63,911 bases of DNA, from IMG/VR virus record IMGVR_UViG_3300021437_000017, positions 1-63,911 of that record; one strand, 5' to 3'. Origin of the DNA: a virus. The translations under genes were made by a program, and so were the position numbers. Within the stretch, counting starts at the first letter, position 1; every line of letters begins with the position of its first letter. This document shows, one piece after another, positions 7,872-17,438 of this stretch. The notes under the pieces were generated by a model. That model saw nothing but the letters and a program-made list of their open reading frames with translations, made no database searches and was not told where the DNA came from.

Positions 7872-8924
7872 ATGAGCGCAGCAGCAAAAGACCTGAAATA
7901 CTACCTCGAACACACCGACGAAATGCCAACCGATCCCAAAGAAATCGAGCGGCTTGCAAATGCACACATGGAGGCCAGTCTCGAATCAGGGACTGAGACC
8001 ATGAACGTGGATGCGATCGTTGGCAAGCAGGAGGGCGATACGAAAGGCGAGCCGCCCGTCGCCGCCGAGGCAGCGAAGGAAGCAGAAGCAAAGGCTGACC
8101 CGAAGACTGAAACGCCTCCTGTGGCACAAACGCCGCCAGAGTCGCCTAAATCTGAAGAAAAGCCGGAAGGCATACTCGCAAAAGACGGAAAAAATGTCAT
8201 TCCGTATTCTCAACTTGAATCCGCTAGATCCAGAGCATCGGCGGCGGAGGCTCTCGCAAGGGAGCAGGCCGCAGAAATCGAGCGGCTCAAGGCTGAGAAA
8301 GCGGCACCGCAAGAGGATGTCGCGATACTGACGAATGAGGAACTGGACGCACTCGAAGCCGATTCGCCGACGTTAGCGAAGACGTTGCGTGCGCAACAGC
8401 AATCCATTCAACGGTTGAACGAAAGACTCGAAGCGGTAGCGCAGACGCAATTAGGCCAGATCGCCACCGAAGAGACGGCGGTAAGGTCGGAAGTTCAAAC
8501 CGCAATCGATGAGAATCCTACGCTTGCCGCATGGCAAACGGCGGAAGATCAGAGCTTGTGGAATGAGGCGTCACGGTTCGACAAACTTCTGCGGGAGAGT
8601 CCAGCTTACGCCAATGTTTCATTCGCGGACAGATTCGCAAAGGTCGTGGAGTTGACGCAATCAGCCTTGGGGCTGGAGGCGGAAACGCCGCCTGCTGTGG
8701 TTGAAGAAAAGCCTACGCTCACGCCGGAGCAGGTCAAGAGTGCGGCGCAAGCCAAGTTGACGGCGAAGGCCAAACTGCCTGTGTCGTCCTCGCAATTTCC
8801 GGGGGGCGTGCCGCCTGCTGTTGACGAGAAAGACCGCGTTGAACAGATGTCTTCGGTCGAACTCGGCAACAAGTTTCTCGGGATGAGCCGAGAGCAGTTG
8901 GACACGTACCTGTCCACGTTGTAA
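7872..8924 (+). CDS. Scaffolding protein
   Basis: A 350-residue, very Glu/Lys/Ala-rich protein with a long predicted coiled coil at about 110-200 (repeated Ala-Glu-Arg-Leu stretches) and a Pro/Lys-rich linker near 60-100. Acidic coiled-coil proteins placed immediately before the major capsid gene are internal scaffolds that guide procapsid assembly and then leave. It sits 18 bases upstream of the capsid gene, which has its own aaaggag site. Identified by composition and order. Confidence 0.8.
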   Translation: MSAAAKDLKYYLEHTDEMPTDPKEIERLANAHMEASLESGTETMNVDAIVGKQEGDTKGEPPVAAEAAKEAEAKADPKTETPPVAQTPPESPKSEEKPEGILAKDGKNVIPYSQLESARSRASAAEALAREQAAEIERLKAEKAAPQEDVAILTNEELDALEADSPTLAKTLRAQQQSIQRLNERLEAVAQTQLGQIATEETAVRSEVQTAIDENPTLAAWQTAEDQSLWNEASRFDKLLRESPAYANVSFADRFAKVVELTQSALGLEAETPPAVVEEKPTLTPEQVKSAAQAKLTAKAKLPVSSSQFPGGVPPAVDEKDRVEQMSSVELGNKFLGMSREQLDTYLSTL

Positions 8925-8942
8925 TCAACAAAAGGAGCCACT

Positions 8943-10220
8943 ATGGCTACCAATGTCCCATATGGGTCAGCACTGGCCCGCAAAATATATGGTGCGGCCT
9001 TGTTTGCCGCGGTGCAGATTGAGCCTGGTTTCATGAACCTGCTCACCGGTCCCGCGCCCAAGCAGGCAGAAGCGGAGTCGAAGCTGAAAGGCCAGACTTC
9101 CGCCGAGTACCCGATCGTGCGCGTTACAGACCTTTCCAAAGGTGCTGGCGCAAGCGTATCGGTGGACTTGTTCAATAACCTTACGGGCAAACCGGTGATG
9201 GGCGACAAGCGCATCGTCGGACGCCTCATGTCCCTGACCTATTCGTCAATGGACGTGCAGATCAACCAGTATCGCGGTGGTGCTGACGCGGGTGGCAAGA
9301 TGACCCAACAGCGCACGGTCTGGAATTTGCGCGGCATAGCGATGGCCGGGCTTACCAACTGGTCAGGACGCCTTGAGGATCAATTGTGCCTCGTGCATCT
9401 GGCCGGAGCGCGTGGTACGCAAAGCACGTCGGACTGGGTTATCCCGTTGGCGTCGGACCCGGACTTCACTACCATCATGGTGAACACGGTCAACGCGCCG
9501 ACGAAAAATCGCCAGTTCTACGCGAACGATGCAACGCTGCCGTCAAACCTCGATACCTCCGACATCCTGACGCTGACCGACTTCGACCGGGTTGCCTCTG
9601 TCCTCAAAGACAGCCAGATCCCGCTGCAGTCAATCAAGATCAAGGGCGACGTGTATGCGTGGAATGACCCGTTGTGGTGCGCGTTTGTCACCAACCGGCA
9701 ATGGCTCTACCTGCAAACCCGCACTGGCGAGAAGTCGTGGCGCTCGTTCCTGCAAAACGCCTATGAGCGGCGTAGCGCTGGCATGAGACACCCGCTTTTC
9801 TACGGTGACGTGGGGATGTGGGCAGGCATTTTGATCCGTCCGATGAACCGTCTTGCGATTCGTTTCGCTGCTGGCGATACGGTGCATTACGACACGGGTG
9901 GCTCGAACGGCAAAACCTTCACCGATTCTACGGCGAGCGCTGCGGTTGCAATGGACCGCTGCATCATCGTGGGCGCGCAGGCGTTGCTCAAGTGCTACGG
10001 CCAGCATCAAGCCTCGGAGTATTACTATTCGTGGCATGAGGAATTGGTCGATCACCAGAACGCGGTGGAGACGAGCGTTGCCATGATGGGTGGAGTTGCC
10101 AAGACGCGCTTCCAAGTCTACGACGGCGTTGCAAACGTCGATGTTGACTATGGTGTTGCTGTTTTGGACTCCTATGCACCGGACCCGACGACTGCGGCTG
10201 GCAAAGCGCTGCTCGTCTAA
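8943..10220 (+). CDS. Major capsid protein, N4-gp56/DUF4043 type
   Basis: A 425-residue protein matching the N4-gp56 family of major capsid proteins. Recognisable landmarks are KPVMGDKRIVGR near 78-90, the QINQYRGGADAGGKMTQQR segment near 100-118, LVHLAGARGTQ and the following PLASDPDFTTIMVN near 150-180, and HPLFYGDVGMWAGILIRPM near 280-300. It forms the icosahedral shell (HK97-type fold in this family). The strong ribosome-binding site aaaggag and position after the scaffold agree with high expression. Confidence 0.92.
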   Translation: MATNVPYGSALARKIYGAALFAAVQIEPGFMNLLTGPAPKQAEAESKLKGQTSAEYPIVRVTDLSKGAGASVSVDLFNNLTGKPVMGDKRIVGRLMSLTYSSMDVQINQYRGGADAGGKMTQQRTVWNLRGIAMAGLTNWSGRLEDQLCLVHLAGARGTQSTSDWVIPLASDPDFTTIMVNTVNAPTKNRQFYANDATLPSNLDTSDILTLTDFDRVASVLKDSQIPLQSIKIKGDVYAWNDPLWCAFVTNRQWLYLQTRTGEKSWRSFLQNAYERRSAGMRHPLFYGDVGMWAGILIRPMNRLAIRFAAGDTVHYDTGGSNGKTFTDSTASAAVAMDRCIIVGAQALLKCYGQHQASEYYYSWHEELVDHQNAVETSVAMMGGVAKTRFQVYDGVANVDVDYGVAVLDSYAPDPTTAAGKALLV

Positions 10221-10235
10221 CCAAGGAGAATCCAA

Positions 10236-10703
10236 ATGGCCAACTACTCAAGCGACAACTTCAGTCAGCCCGTTTTCAACGGGGCTTACGGCAACAAGAG
10301 CTTCGCTCACGCATCGTTCGCGGACATCGGTCTTATCAATGCCTCCGCTGGCTTTGCACTTGCCGACACTTTCGATATCGTCAAAATTCCTGCCGGGGCG
10401 AGAGTCCTGTCGGGGTTTGTCTATACCGGAACGGTAACACTAGCCACCAGCACGATTTCGGTCGGCGTGAAATACGCTGACGGTACTTCGACCGGTGGGA
10501 CAACCGGGACAGCCGCATTAAGCGGTGGGACTGCAATTCCGGTCACGACTGCCAAAACGCAGGTGGTGCTGAACTTTACCCCGTTCACGAACGATGTGGA
10601 CACCATCATCTACGGGGTCTGGTCCTCGCCCGGCGCGCTGGCTGGGACCAACGGAGCCCAACTCGATTTCGTGATCGACTACTCGGCATCCGGCAGTAAG
10701 TAA
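10236..10703 (+). CDS. Hypothetical virion protein after the capsid gene
   Basis: A 155-residue Gly/Thr/Val-rich, probably all-beta protein placed 15 bases after the capsid gene with an aaggag site. The second half (GVKYADGTSTGGTTGT onward) is strand-rich, like capsid decoration or cement proteins. A terminator-like hairpin follows. No family is recognised, and the role as a decoration protein is inferred from position and composition. Confidence 0.7.
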   Translation: MANYSSDNFSQPVFNGAYGNKSFAHASFADIGLINASAGFALADTFDIVKIPAGARVLSGFVYTGTVTLATSTISVGVKYADGTSTGGTTGTAALSGGTAIPVTTAKTQVVLNFTPFTNDVDTIIYGVWSSPGALAGTNGAQLDFVIDYSASGSK

Positions 10704-10722
10704 AAAGCAATTCGCTGCACAT

Positions 10723-10753
10723 TGCCGGGGGCTTAACCGCCTCCGGCATTTTT
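10723..10753 (+). terminator. Intrinsic terminator after head genes
   Basis: TGCCGGGGGC (10723-10732) pairs with GCCTCCGGCA (10739-10748) in a 10-bp stem with one G-T wobble and a 6-base loop, followed by TTTTT. It would reduce transcription from the abundant capsid transcript into the adaptor genes. The next gene has its own aaggag site. Confidence 0.75.
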
Positions 10754-10769
10754 ACCAAGGAGCATAGCA

Positions 10770-11261
10770 ATGCGCATTGTGTATATTGGGAATAAAGACG
10801 CTAAATCAGACAATATCGCCGCGACGGGGCTGGTATGGAAGCGCGGCCAGATTCACGAAGTCGAAGATGAAGCGAAATACTCCAAGCTTCTCGAACATCC
10901 TCTCATTTGGAAAAACGCGGATGAGCAATACGAACTCATCCCAGAACTCAAGGCAGTCGCCGCGATGCCCGTCGCCAAGTTCGTCGCTACTGACGACCCC
11001 TTCATCGACTCCTTCATCCAGCAGGTCCCCGACGAAATCCTCAAGGCATTGCACGCCCGGACGCTTGTGCCAGTGTTCATGTCGGCGGAAGACGTTGCGG
11101 AATATGGCGAATGGAAGCTCGAAAAAGATACGCGCCCAGACCCTGCCCCGCGAGAAACGGGACCGGCCCCGCAAGAGAAGGAGACGCGACCCGGCCTTGA
11201 AGGCATCGATCGCCGCACCCGTGAATACAAGCAACTGGTGGCTGCAGGCAAGGCGGCATAA
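10770..11261 (+). CDS. Hypothetical protein, possible head completion factor
   Basis: A 163-residue protein with a compact N-terminal half (RIVYIGNKDAKSDNIA, then a Trp-containing GLVWKRGQIHEV segment) and a charged C-terminal tail rich in Pro, Arg and Glu. It lies between the head genes and the adaptor genes with an aaggag site. The position is that of small head-completion or neck proteins, but no family is recognised. Confidence 0.7.
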   Translation: MRIVYIGNKDAKSDNIAATGLVWKRGQIHEVEDEAKYSKLLEHPLIWKNADEQYELIPELKAVAAMPVAKFVATDDPFIDSFIQQVPDEILKALHARTLVPVFMSAEDVAEYGEWKLEKDTRPDPAPRETGPAPQEKETRPGLEGIDRRTREYKQLVAAGKAA

Positions 11262-11264
11262 GCC

Positions 11265-11597
11265 ATGAGCGTGACAATCCAAAGCGTGCTGGACCTCGCG
11301 CGCTTTGATCTGAACGACATTGACAAGTCGCGCAACTCTGACTCCGACATGCTGAAGTTCGCCAATGACGGGATCGCCAAGGCTTACGTCATGAGGCCAG
11401 ATTTACGGTTCGGTAATTATGCGACCGCTTATTCTGATTTGGCTGCGACCGATGTATTCCCGCTTGCCCTCGAATACCGACCCGGCATCGCCAACTATAT
11501 CGTTCTTCGATGCGAGACAGCGGACGATGCCTTTGCCAATGAGCAACGAGCCATTCAGGGCCTCAAATTGTTCATGGCCGACTTTGGAATGGGGTAG
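11265..11597 (+). CDS. Head-tail adaptor-like protein
   Basis: A 110-residue, mostly helical protein (VLDLARFDLNDIDKSRNSD and DMLKFANDGIAKAYVMRPDL). It resembles the small phage adaptor proteins (DUF6682-type) encoded between capsid and tail genes of podoviruses, which bind beneath the portal. It starts three bases after the upstream stop. The family match is by eye and should be treated as probable. Confidence 0.65.
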   Translation: MSVTIQSVLDLARFDLNDIDKSRNSDSDMLKFANDGIAKAYVMRPDLRFGNYATAYSDLAATDVFPLALEYRPGIANYIVLRCETADDAFANEQRAIQGLKLFMADFGMG

Positions 11598-11603
11598 ACG
11601 ATT

Positions 11604-12389
11604 ATGATGAAATGGCAAGATGTGGTTATTGACTCGCTATCCCGGCCCGTCTCCAATGTAACCATCTTGGTGAGGCCGACCGGTATAACGACGGCGACCT
11701 CCGTGCTTTATGCGGCCTCCACCGGCACGACGACGGCCTCTAATCCGATCACGGCGGACGCGAATGGGCGCTTCTCGTTCTACGCCGCCAATGGACGTTA
11801 CGATCTAGTCATTACTGGCGCTGGCATCAATACGACGACGCAGTCTGACGTGATGCTCGAAGACGTGCCGCTTTCCAATCTGTCAGAACTTTCCACTGCG
11901 GGCGATGCTCGCACCAATTTAGGACTCGGAAGCGCGGCCGTAGTATCAACTTCAACATTCCTTCAGACGGCAAATAATCTTTCTGAGTTGACCGCGTCTG
12001 CCGCCACTGTGCGCTCTAACATCGCCGTTGTGGGATCAACGGGGAGCCAGTCTATTCACGGCGGCAAGAGATTCGATGTCGTTCCGCTTGCCAGCACCGG
12101 CCAGATAGTCCCCGACTTCTCATTGTCAAACAACTGGTCATTAGCGATGACCGTCAATACGACGTTGGCAGCTGGAACGAACGCTGTGGTCGGTCAACAG
12201 GGGCAGGTTGTTATCTGGCAGAATTCGACCGCCAAGACCCTCTCCTATGACAGCGGATTCTACAAGTTCGCCGCGGGGGCCACGGCAACGCTCTCAACGG
12301 CCACTGTGACCGGCACGCGGGATGTGCTGCGTTACTACATCATGGATTCCACTTCCGCAGAGTGCGAGATGAGGAACCTCGTGTCATGA
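11604..12389 (+). CDS. Virion protein with beta-rich tail-fibre-like N-terminus
   Basis: A 261-residue protein. Residues 1-75 resemble the carboxypeptidase-regulatory/prealbumin-like beta module found at the start of some fibre proteins (repeated Thr, with ITADANGRFSFYAANGRYDL). A middle region LSNLSELSTAGDARTNLGLG is typical of phage tail-fibre shaft segments (the TARTNLGLG repeat). The C-terminal half is strand-rich. The ATG of the next gene overlaps its stop. It is likely a short fibre or neck appendage. Confidence 0.65.
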   Translation: MMKWQDVVIDSLSRPVSNVTILVRPTGITTATSVLYAASTGTTTASNPITADANGRFSFYAANGRYDLVITGAGINTTTQSDVMLEDVPLSNLSELSTAGDARTNLGLGSAAVVSTSTFLQTANNLSELTASAATVRSNIAVVGSTGSQSIHGGKRFDVVPLASTGQIVPDFSLSNNWSLAMTVNTTLAAGTNAVVGQQGQVVIWQNSTAKTLSYDSGFYKFAAGATATLSTATVTGTRDVLRYYIMDSTSAECEMRNLVS

Positions 12390-13300
12390 CCATCATCGTC
12401 CAGGTTTCCTCAACCGCGACATTTGCCAATTTCAGCCCGGACATTCTGAATTGGGTATGCCCGGACGTGCCGATGGCCCCGCTGCCGTTGGTCAACAACG
12501 CGATACGGGATTCTGTAATCGATCTCTGCGAACGCGCCCTTATCTGGCGGCAGGAGTTGCAGCAGATATTGGTTCTCGGTCCGACCTCCACAACGACCAG
12601 CACATCCGCTTCGCAGTTTGCATCCTCTATTTCCGTTGCCGATACCACGAACTTCAATAATGGCGATACGCTCAAGGTCCTGCTGACCGATGGGACGTGG
12701 TGGCGCGGGCATGTCAACGGGACGCCGACCGGAGGCGTGATTACTCTCGATGGGCAACTCAATCAGGCTGTTGACTTGGGCGCTACCGTCACCAAGTTTG
12801 TTGATCTCTACCCGATTACGGTGCCGAACGGGACCGCAATCGCGAAAGGGCTGAACGCTTGGTTGAATGACAATCCGATCGATCCGATCAGTCAAGATGA
12901 CCTCGATAACGAGTTCAACAACACGTCATTCGGCTGGGTCGGCGTGAATTGGCGTACCGACGTAAATCTGCCCTCTCGCTGGTACATGCCGGATGACAAC
13001 ACGGTGGGGCTTGTCCTCGCGCCGTCGGCTGGTGGAGCATTGCGAATTCAGGCGGCATTGAAACCAACGCGCGCCTCGACGACATTCCCTGAGTGGATTT
13101 ACGAGCGCTACATCGAAACGATCGCACATGGTGCAAAAGCGCGTATTCAGATGATCCCGAAAAAACCATACTCCGATCTGAAAACCGGAGCGTGGCATCT
13201 CGATCAATTCAATGGCTTCATCGGTGAAGCGATGATAAGAACAGCCCGCGCGAATACTCGTGCGCCACTACGCAGTCACACGGTCTACGGCCTGCGATAA
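12386..13300 (+). CDS. Head-tail connector/tail protein
   Basis: A 304-residue protein starting at MTIIVQVSS. The start is set by a gaggaa site and the ATGA overlap with the upstream gene. The central segment carries Ser/Thr-rich strands, followed by a helical region (EWIYERYIETIAHGAKARIQM) that resembles podovirus connector proteins which contact the portal. A Trp-rich patch (SFGWVGVNWRTD) is near 200. The function is inferred from order and weak resemblance. Confidence 0.6.
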   Translation: MTIIVQVSSTATFANFSPDILNWVCPDVPMAPLPLVNNAIRDSVIDLCERALIWRQELQQILVLGPTSTTTSTSASQFASSISVADTTNFNNGDTLKVLLTDGTWWRGHVNGTPTGGVITLDGQLNQAVDLGATVTKFVDLYPITVPNGTAIAKGLNAWLNDNPIDPISQDDLDNEFNNTSFGWVGVNWRTDVNLPSRWYMPDDNTVGLVLAPSAGGALRIQAALKPTRASTTFPEWIYERYIETIAHGAKARIQMIPKKPYSDLKTGAWHLDQFNGFIGEAMIRTARANTRAPLRSHTVYGLR

Positions 13301-13312
13301 CGAAAGACATCT

Positions 13313-15112
13313 ATGGCAAACCCACTTCCAATTGTTTTCGTCGATAACTGTTACGGCACTATCGCCTCTGGCATTTCCGCATCGGCCACGAGCATCGCTC
13401 TGACTACCGGGCACGGCGTCAGGTTTCCAGCGATTGCAAGCGGCCAGGTTCTCTACGCGACGCTTCTCAATTCCAGCAATGTGCTTGAGCAGATTCATAT
13501 CACGGCACACACGGCGAGTTCCGACACCTTAACCGTAGTGCGTGGCGTCAACGGGACAACCGCAAAGGCGTGGTCGGCAGGCGACAGGATCGAATGCCGG
13601 CTGACGAGCGAGCATATGACAACGGTTTCCATCTCCGACCTTCGCTGGTTCGGGGTGACGATGAATACGTCTGACAATGCCACGCAGACCGCCAATACCA
13701 CGGCAATAAATGTCGCGCTGACAACCACCGGAAGACTGATCCGCATCCCCACTGGTACGGTCTATTACAACGGGAATCTTGGCGGTGTATCGAATATTCC
13801 AACCTGTTCCGGCCTTGTGGGAGAAGGCGAGTTGGTAAGTATTCTTCAGCCGAGCACGGCCGTTACAAGAGCGCTCGACTTTTACAATGGGACCTTCAGC
13901 CTGCGTGATTTCAAAATTCAAGGGAATGGAACAACCACGGAGGGTCTTTACCTAGGTTCTGCGGTAGGCTCTCCTTTTACGACCGTCGATATGTCGTGCG
14001 TACAGATCAGCGATTTCACTCTCAACACAACCCCAGGCACAACTGGCATAGGACTTCGCATTGACCAAGTGCTGAAGAGCACATTCAGAAAACTCACCGT
14101 CAACGATTGTGGAACATGCCTGAAAATTGACCACAGGTCTGACGGCACAAACTTCCCTACGACTTGCGTCTTTATAGGCGGTTCATTTATCAACGCCCTT
14201 TACATCAACGCGCTGATCAAGTCCGGCTATGGAGTCCAGTTTTACGGGACGGTGTTTGAGTCTGCGAAAAGCGAGGGTGTTGCAATGGTTCCTGATTCCG
14301 CCGGTACCGGTACACCAGCGGCAGCAGGCGATCAAGAGTGTCTTAACTACACCTTCTACCGGTGCGACTTCGAGGATAACTACACGCCGGGCAACGCCAG
14401 TAATTTCCAATTCGTCGCTAATGGCGGGGCGTCTACGGCGCTTATTCGAGATGTGGTGCTGGATGCGTGCATCTTTAATCCAAATAACAGTTCCGGGATT
14501 ATCACGAAGGCAATAGAATTCACCGGAACTGGAGGGACCAACTGCGATAGCTGGCTCGTCAACAATCCATACGTCAATAATGTGGCGAACATCATTGCGG
14601 TTACGGCCGGGACCGGTAAGGGGTCAATCACCAATCTCTACCCGACCTATCTGACCGGGGGTGTGCCTACTGAGTTGGTGCAGAATCTGTCCTCCTTCCT
14701 GATCACCGGATATGACGATCGGTGGCGCTCTTATGCGGTTACTGCGGACCCCAACGGAATCGTGGATGATACGCATAACCAAGCGGCGACCTTCGCCGTT
14801 GGGCCAACTGTCTCGGTTTATCGGTATCAAATAAATGGCAAGCGGGTCGTGGTCGAGTTGCAATGGTCCGGGACACTGCAAGCTATTACGCCGCCCTACA
14901 TCAAGGTTCGGTTGCCTAATTTAGTCACGCAGGGAAATTTGGCTTACACACCGGCTTTGGTGACTGACAACAATGTCTTGGGAGCCGGGATGGCCTATGG
15001 AGATGGGGTGGCTGGCGCGTCTTATATCGTGTTCAAGAAAGTCCCGAACGCAAACTTTACTTCTGGCTCTGTCGTTGGCGGAGCAGTAACTATCACCCTT
15101 GAGTTGGCGTAA
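13313..15112 (+). CDS. Tail spike/fibre with beta-helix domain
   Basis: A 599-residue protein. After an N-terminal beta-rich anchoring part (about 1-110), the segment 120-480 has the regular spacing of Asn, Gly, Ser and hydrophobic residues seen in right-handed beta-helix spikes (for example SLRDFKIQGNGTTTEG and VVLDACIFNPNNSSG). Such trimeric spikes bind or cut host surface polysaccharide. The C-terminal 120 residues form a separate strand-rich domain. No catalytic pair can be assigned by eye. It lies among the tail genes. Confidence 0.8.
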   Translation: MANPLPIVFVDNCYGTIASGISASATSIALTTGHGVRFPAIASGQVLYATLLNSSNVLEQIHITAHTASSDTLTVVRGVNGTTAKAWSAGDRIECRLTSEHMTTVSISDLRWFGVTMNTSDNATQTANTTAINVALTTTGRLIRIPTGTVYYNGNLGGVSNIPTCSGLVGEGELVSILQPSTAVTRALDFYNGTFSLRDFKIQGNGTTTEGLYLGSAVGSPFTTVDMSCVQISDFTLNTTPGTTGIGLRIDQVLKSTFRKLTVNDCGTCLKIDHRSDGTNFPTTCVFIGGSFINALYINALIKSGYGVQFYGTVFESAKSEGVAMVPDSAGTGTPAAAGDQECLNYTFYRCDFEDNYTPGNASNFQFVANGGASTALIRDVVLDACIFNPNNSSGIITKAIEFTGTGGTNCDSWLVNNPYVNNVANIIAVTAGTGKGSITNLYPTYLTGGVPTELVQNLSSFLITGYDDRWRSYAVTADPNGIVDDTHNQAATFAVGPTVSVYRYQINGKRVVVELQWSGTLQAITPPYIKVRLPNLVTQGNLAYTPALVTDNNVLGAGMAYGDGVAGASYIVFKKVPNANFTSGSVVGGAVTITLELA

Positions 15113-15288
15113 TGCTCTACGACAAAATAAAAAAAGAAGGCCAGAGATTTTACGACCAAGAGGTGTACCTGAAACCCATTCCGAATCCTATGAGTGCGGC
15201 AGTCAAACGAGCTTTTGGCCACCCGGTTCCACGACCAGTAATGATCGGATACCGCCGCGTCAAACTTGATTGGGTGAAACCGGCATGA
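15112..15288 (+). CDS. Small basic hypothetical protein
   Basis: A 58-residue basic protein (pI clearly above 9) whose ATG overlaps the spike stop (TAATG) and whose TGA overlaps the next ATG. The tight overlap on both sides is the main support. The sequence starts MLYDKIKKEGQRF and ends DWVKPA, and has no cysteines or membrane segment. No family is recognised. Confidence 0.65.
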   Translation: MLYDKIKKEGQRFYDQEVYLKPIPNPMSAAVKRAFGHPVPRPVMIGYRRVKLDWVKPA

Positions 15289-17438
15289 CGGGATTCAAAA
15301 TCGATCGGTTCGGTGGCGTAATTCCGCGGCTTGGCGGCCGCATCTTGCCCCCCAACGGAGCGCAGATAGCGCAGAACGTCAAATTGTTCTCGGGCGAATT
15401 GACCGCGTGGAAGCAGACTACGACGGTCAATGCGCCGTCAAAGGGCGGCAATCTTCAATCAATGTATCGGATGTACAGCACGGCGAGCGATACGTGGCTC
15501 GCGTGGCCGGGCGACGTGGATGTCGTCAAAGGGCCAATCGCCGGGGACACCAGTTTCAAGGTCTATTTCACGGGGGATACGACTACTGCGACTAATAGCG
15601 CAGCGGGACCTCGTAAAACAAATCTGGCGCTCGCCAAGACAGGTGGAACCGATTACCCGCATGACTGGCTTGAGATGGGGGTGCCGGCTCCGGGCAGCGC
15701 TCCTACCGTCATTGGGACGGGTGGCACTTCTACGAATAGCGTCACACGCACGTATCTCTACACCTATGTCACTGGGACGGATGCGCAAGGCGGCTTCTGG
15801 GGCGAAGAAGGACCGCCTAGTGCGCTCGGGACCGGCACCGGGAAAGAAGACGCGGGATGGGTGATTGCGCAACTATCAACCGGCACCACTGGCAAGTATG
15901 CTTGGGTCGGGGCGACAAAGCGAATCTACCGCGCCTTGACGGATAACGCCGGGAATACTAACTTCCAATTGGCGTTGACTGACGTGCCGATTGCGACCAC
16001 GAGCACGAGCGATACGACCGCCTCCGCTGCGCTGGGTGCGGTATGCCCGACCTTCATTAATGGCATAGTCAATTCAGAATGGGTGGGTCCGCCGTCCGAC
16101 CTGACAGGTCTGATTGCATTGCCCAATGGAATAATGGCCGGGTTCTCCGGCAACCAGATTTGCTTTTGCGAACCATTCTTTCCTCACGCATGGCCGATAC
16201 GTTATCGGCTCTCAACCAATTTCGGCATCGTGAGCTTGGGGCATTACGGACAAACTCTAATTGTCACTACCAAGGGCTTCCCCTACGCGGTAGTCGGTGC
16301 GCGACCGGACTCGATGTCAATGTCGATGATCGAGGAAAATCATCCGTGCGTATCGAAACGCGGCACGGTGAGTTTCCCGTGGGGCGTCATGTGGCCAACG
16401 CCGGACGGTCTGGCGCTCGCCGGAGTCGGTGGCGCGGTAAACGTGATCGAACCGTTTATGAAGCGGGACGAATGGCAAGCTCTTTGTTTTCCGTCAACGA
16501 TCATCGCGCGTCAATATCTGGACGTTTACTTTGCCTTTTTCAACGACGGCACATCGAATCTCAACTTCATTTTCGACAGGACAAATGAACAAGGGCCACT
16601 CGTCTTCGGAAATTTCGCGGCGACGGGCGCGTGGAATGATCCAGAGACGCTGAAACTCTATCTGCTCATCGGCGGCTCCATCCAGTTGTGGGATTCTGAC
16701 ACAATTAATCTTGCCGAGTTTGATTGGAAGAGCAAGGTGATTGTGACGCCAAAGCCGGTGAACTTCGGAGCGATTCAGGTCGAGGCGGATTACGGCGCCA
16801 TTCTTGACCCTGCACAATTTGCTACCCAAAGCGCGGCGGATACCGCAGCCAACGCCCTGATTCTTGGAACTGGAAACAGCGATACCGTAAATCTAACCGC
16901 TTGGGCGGCGACGAGTTCGTATGGAGTCGGGGCGTCTGTCAAGAGCGTGAACGGCGTCAGGATGGCAACCTGTATCGTTGGGGGCACTTCAGCGGCGGCG
17001 GAGCCTACTTGGCCGGATGTATTGGGTGGCACCGCAACGGACGCCACAGTCCAGTGGAAACAGGTATGGGAAATACAAGGGGTAACACGCGGTTGTCTTG
17101 ATGAGTTTGTGCTTGGCTATTACAACCAGATCAACACGGGAGATCCGTTTCAGATTGGCAGCAACCAAAACGGATGGGGCTTTCCGTTGGATGGCAGCCT
17201 GTTGATTGGCGGAGTTTACCCGACATTCAACAATCGCCATCTGTTTCTCCAGGTTTATGCAACGACGACTGGGACGGATACACAACTCGTCTATTCAAAA
17301 GGATTGACCAATCGCGCCGCCGTAAGACCTCCGCGTGGATTCAAAAGCGATACGTGGGAATTTCGTTTGGTCGGCGACATTCGCGTGAGATACTTCAAGG
17401 TGGCTGAGACGGGAACTGAACTCGGCCTGATTCAATGA
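15285..17438 (+). CDS. Large tail protein, possible tail tube/nozzle component
   Basis: A 717-residue protein starting at MTGFKIDRFGG, supported by an ATGA overlap with the preceding small gene. It is beta-rich with many Gly, Thr and aromatic residues, and the N-terminus (RFGGVIPRLGGRILPPNGAQ) resembles podovirus tail hub/tubular proteins such as those encoded near N4-type capsids. It lies between the spike and fibre genes. I assign it to the tail stalk by size and position. Confidence 0.65.
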   Translation: MTGFKIDRFGGVIPRLGGRILPPNGAQIAQNVKLFSGELTAWKQTTTVNAPSKGGNLQSMYRMYSTASDTWLAWPGDVDVVKGPIAGDTSFKVYFTGDTTTATNSAAGPRKTNLALAKTGGTDYPHDWLEMGVPAPGSAPTVIGTGGTSTNSVTRTYLYTYVTGTDAQGGFWGEEGPPSALGTGTGKEDAGWVIAQLSTGTTGKYAWVGATKRIYRALTDNAGNTNFQLALTDVPIATTSTSDTTASAALGAVCPTFINGIVNSEWVGPPSDLTGLIALPNGIMAGFSGNQICFCEPFFPHAWPIRYRLSTNFGIVSLGHYGQTLIVTTKGFPYAVVGARPDSMSMSMIEENHPCVSKRGTVSFPWGVMWPTPDGLALAGVGGAVNVIEPFMKRDEWQALCFPSTIIARQYLDVYFAFFNDGTSNLNFIFDRTNEQGPLVFGNFAATGAWNDPETLKLYLLIGGSIQLWDSDTINLAEFDWKSKVIVTPKPVNFGAIQVEADYGAILDPAQFATQSAADTAANALILGTGNSDTVNLTAWAATSSYGVGASVKSVNGVRMATCIVGGTSAAAEPTWPDVLGGTATDATVQWKQVWEIQGVTRGCLDEFVLGYYNQINTGDPFQIGSNQNGWGFPLDGSLLIGGVYPTFNNRHLFLQVYATTTGTDTQLVYSKGLTNRAAVRPPRGFKSDTWEFRLVGDIRVRYFKVAETGTELGLIQ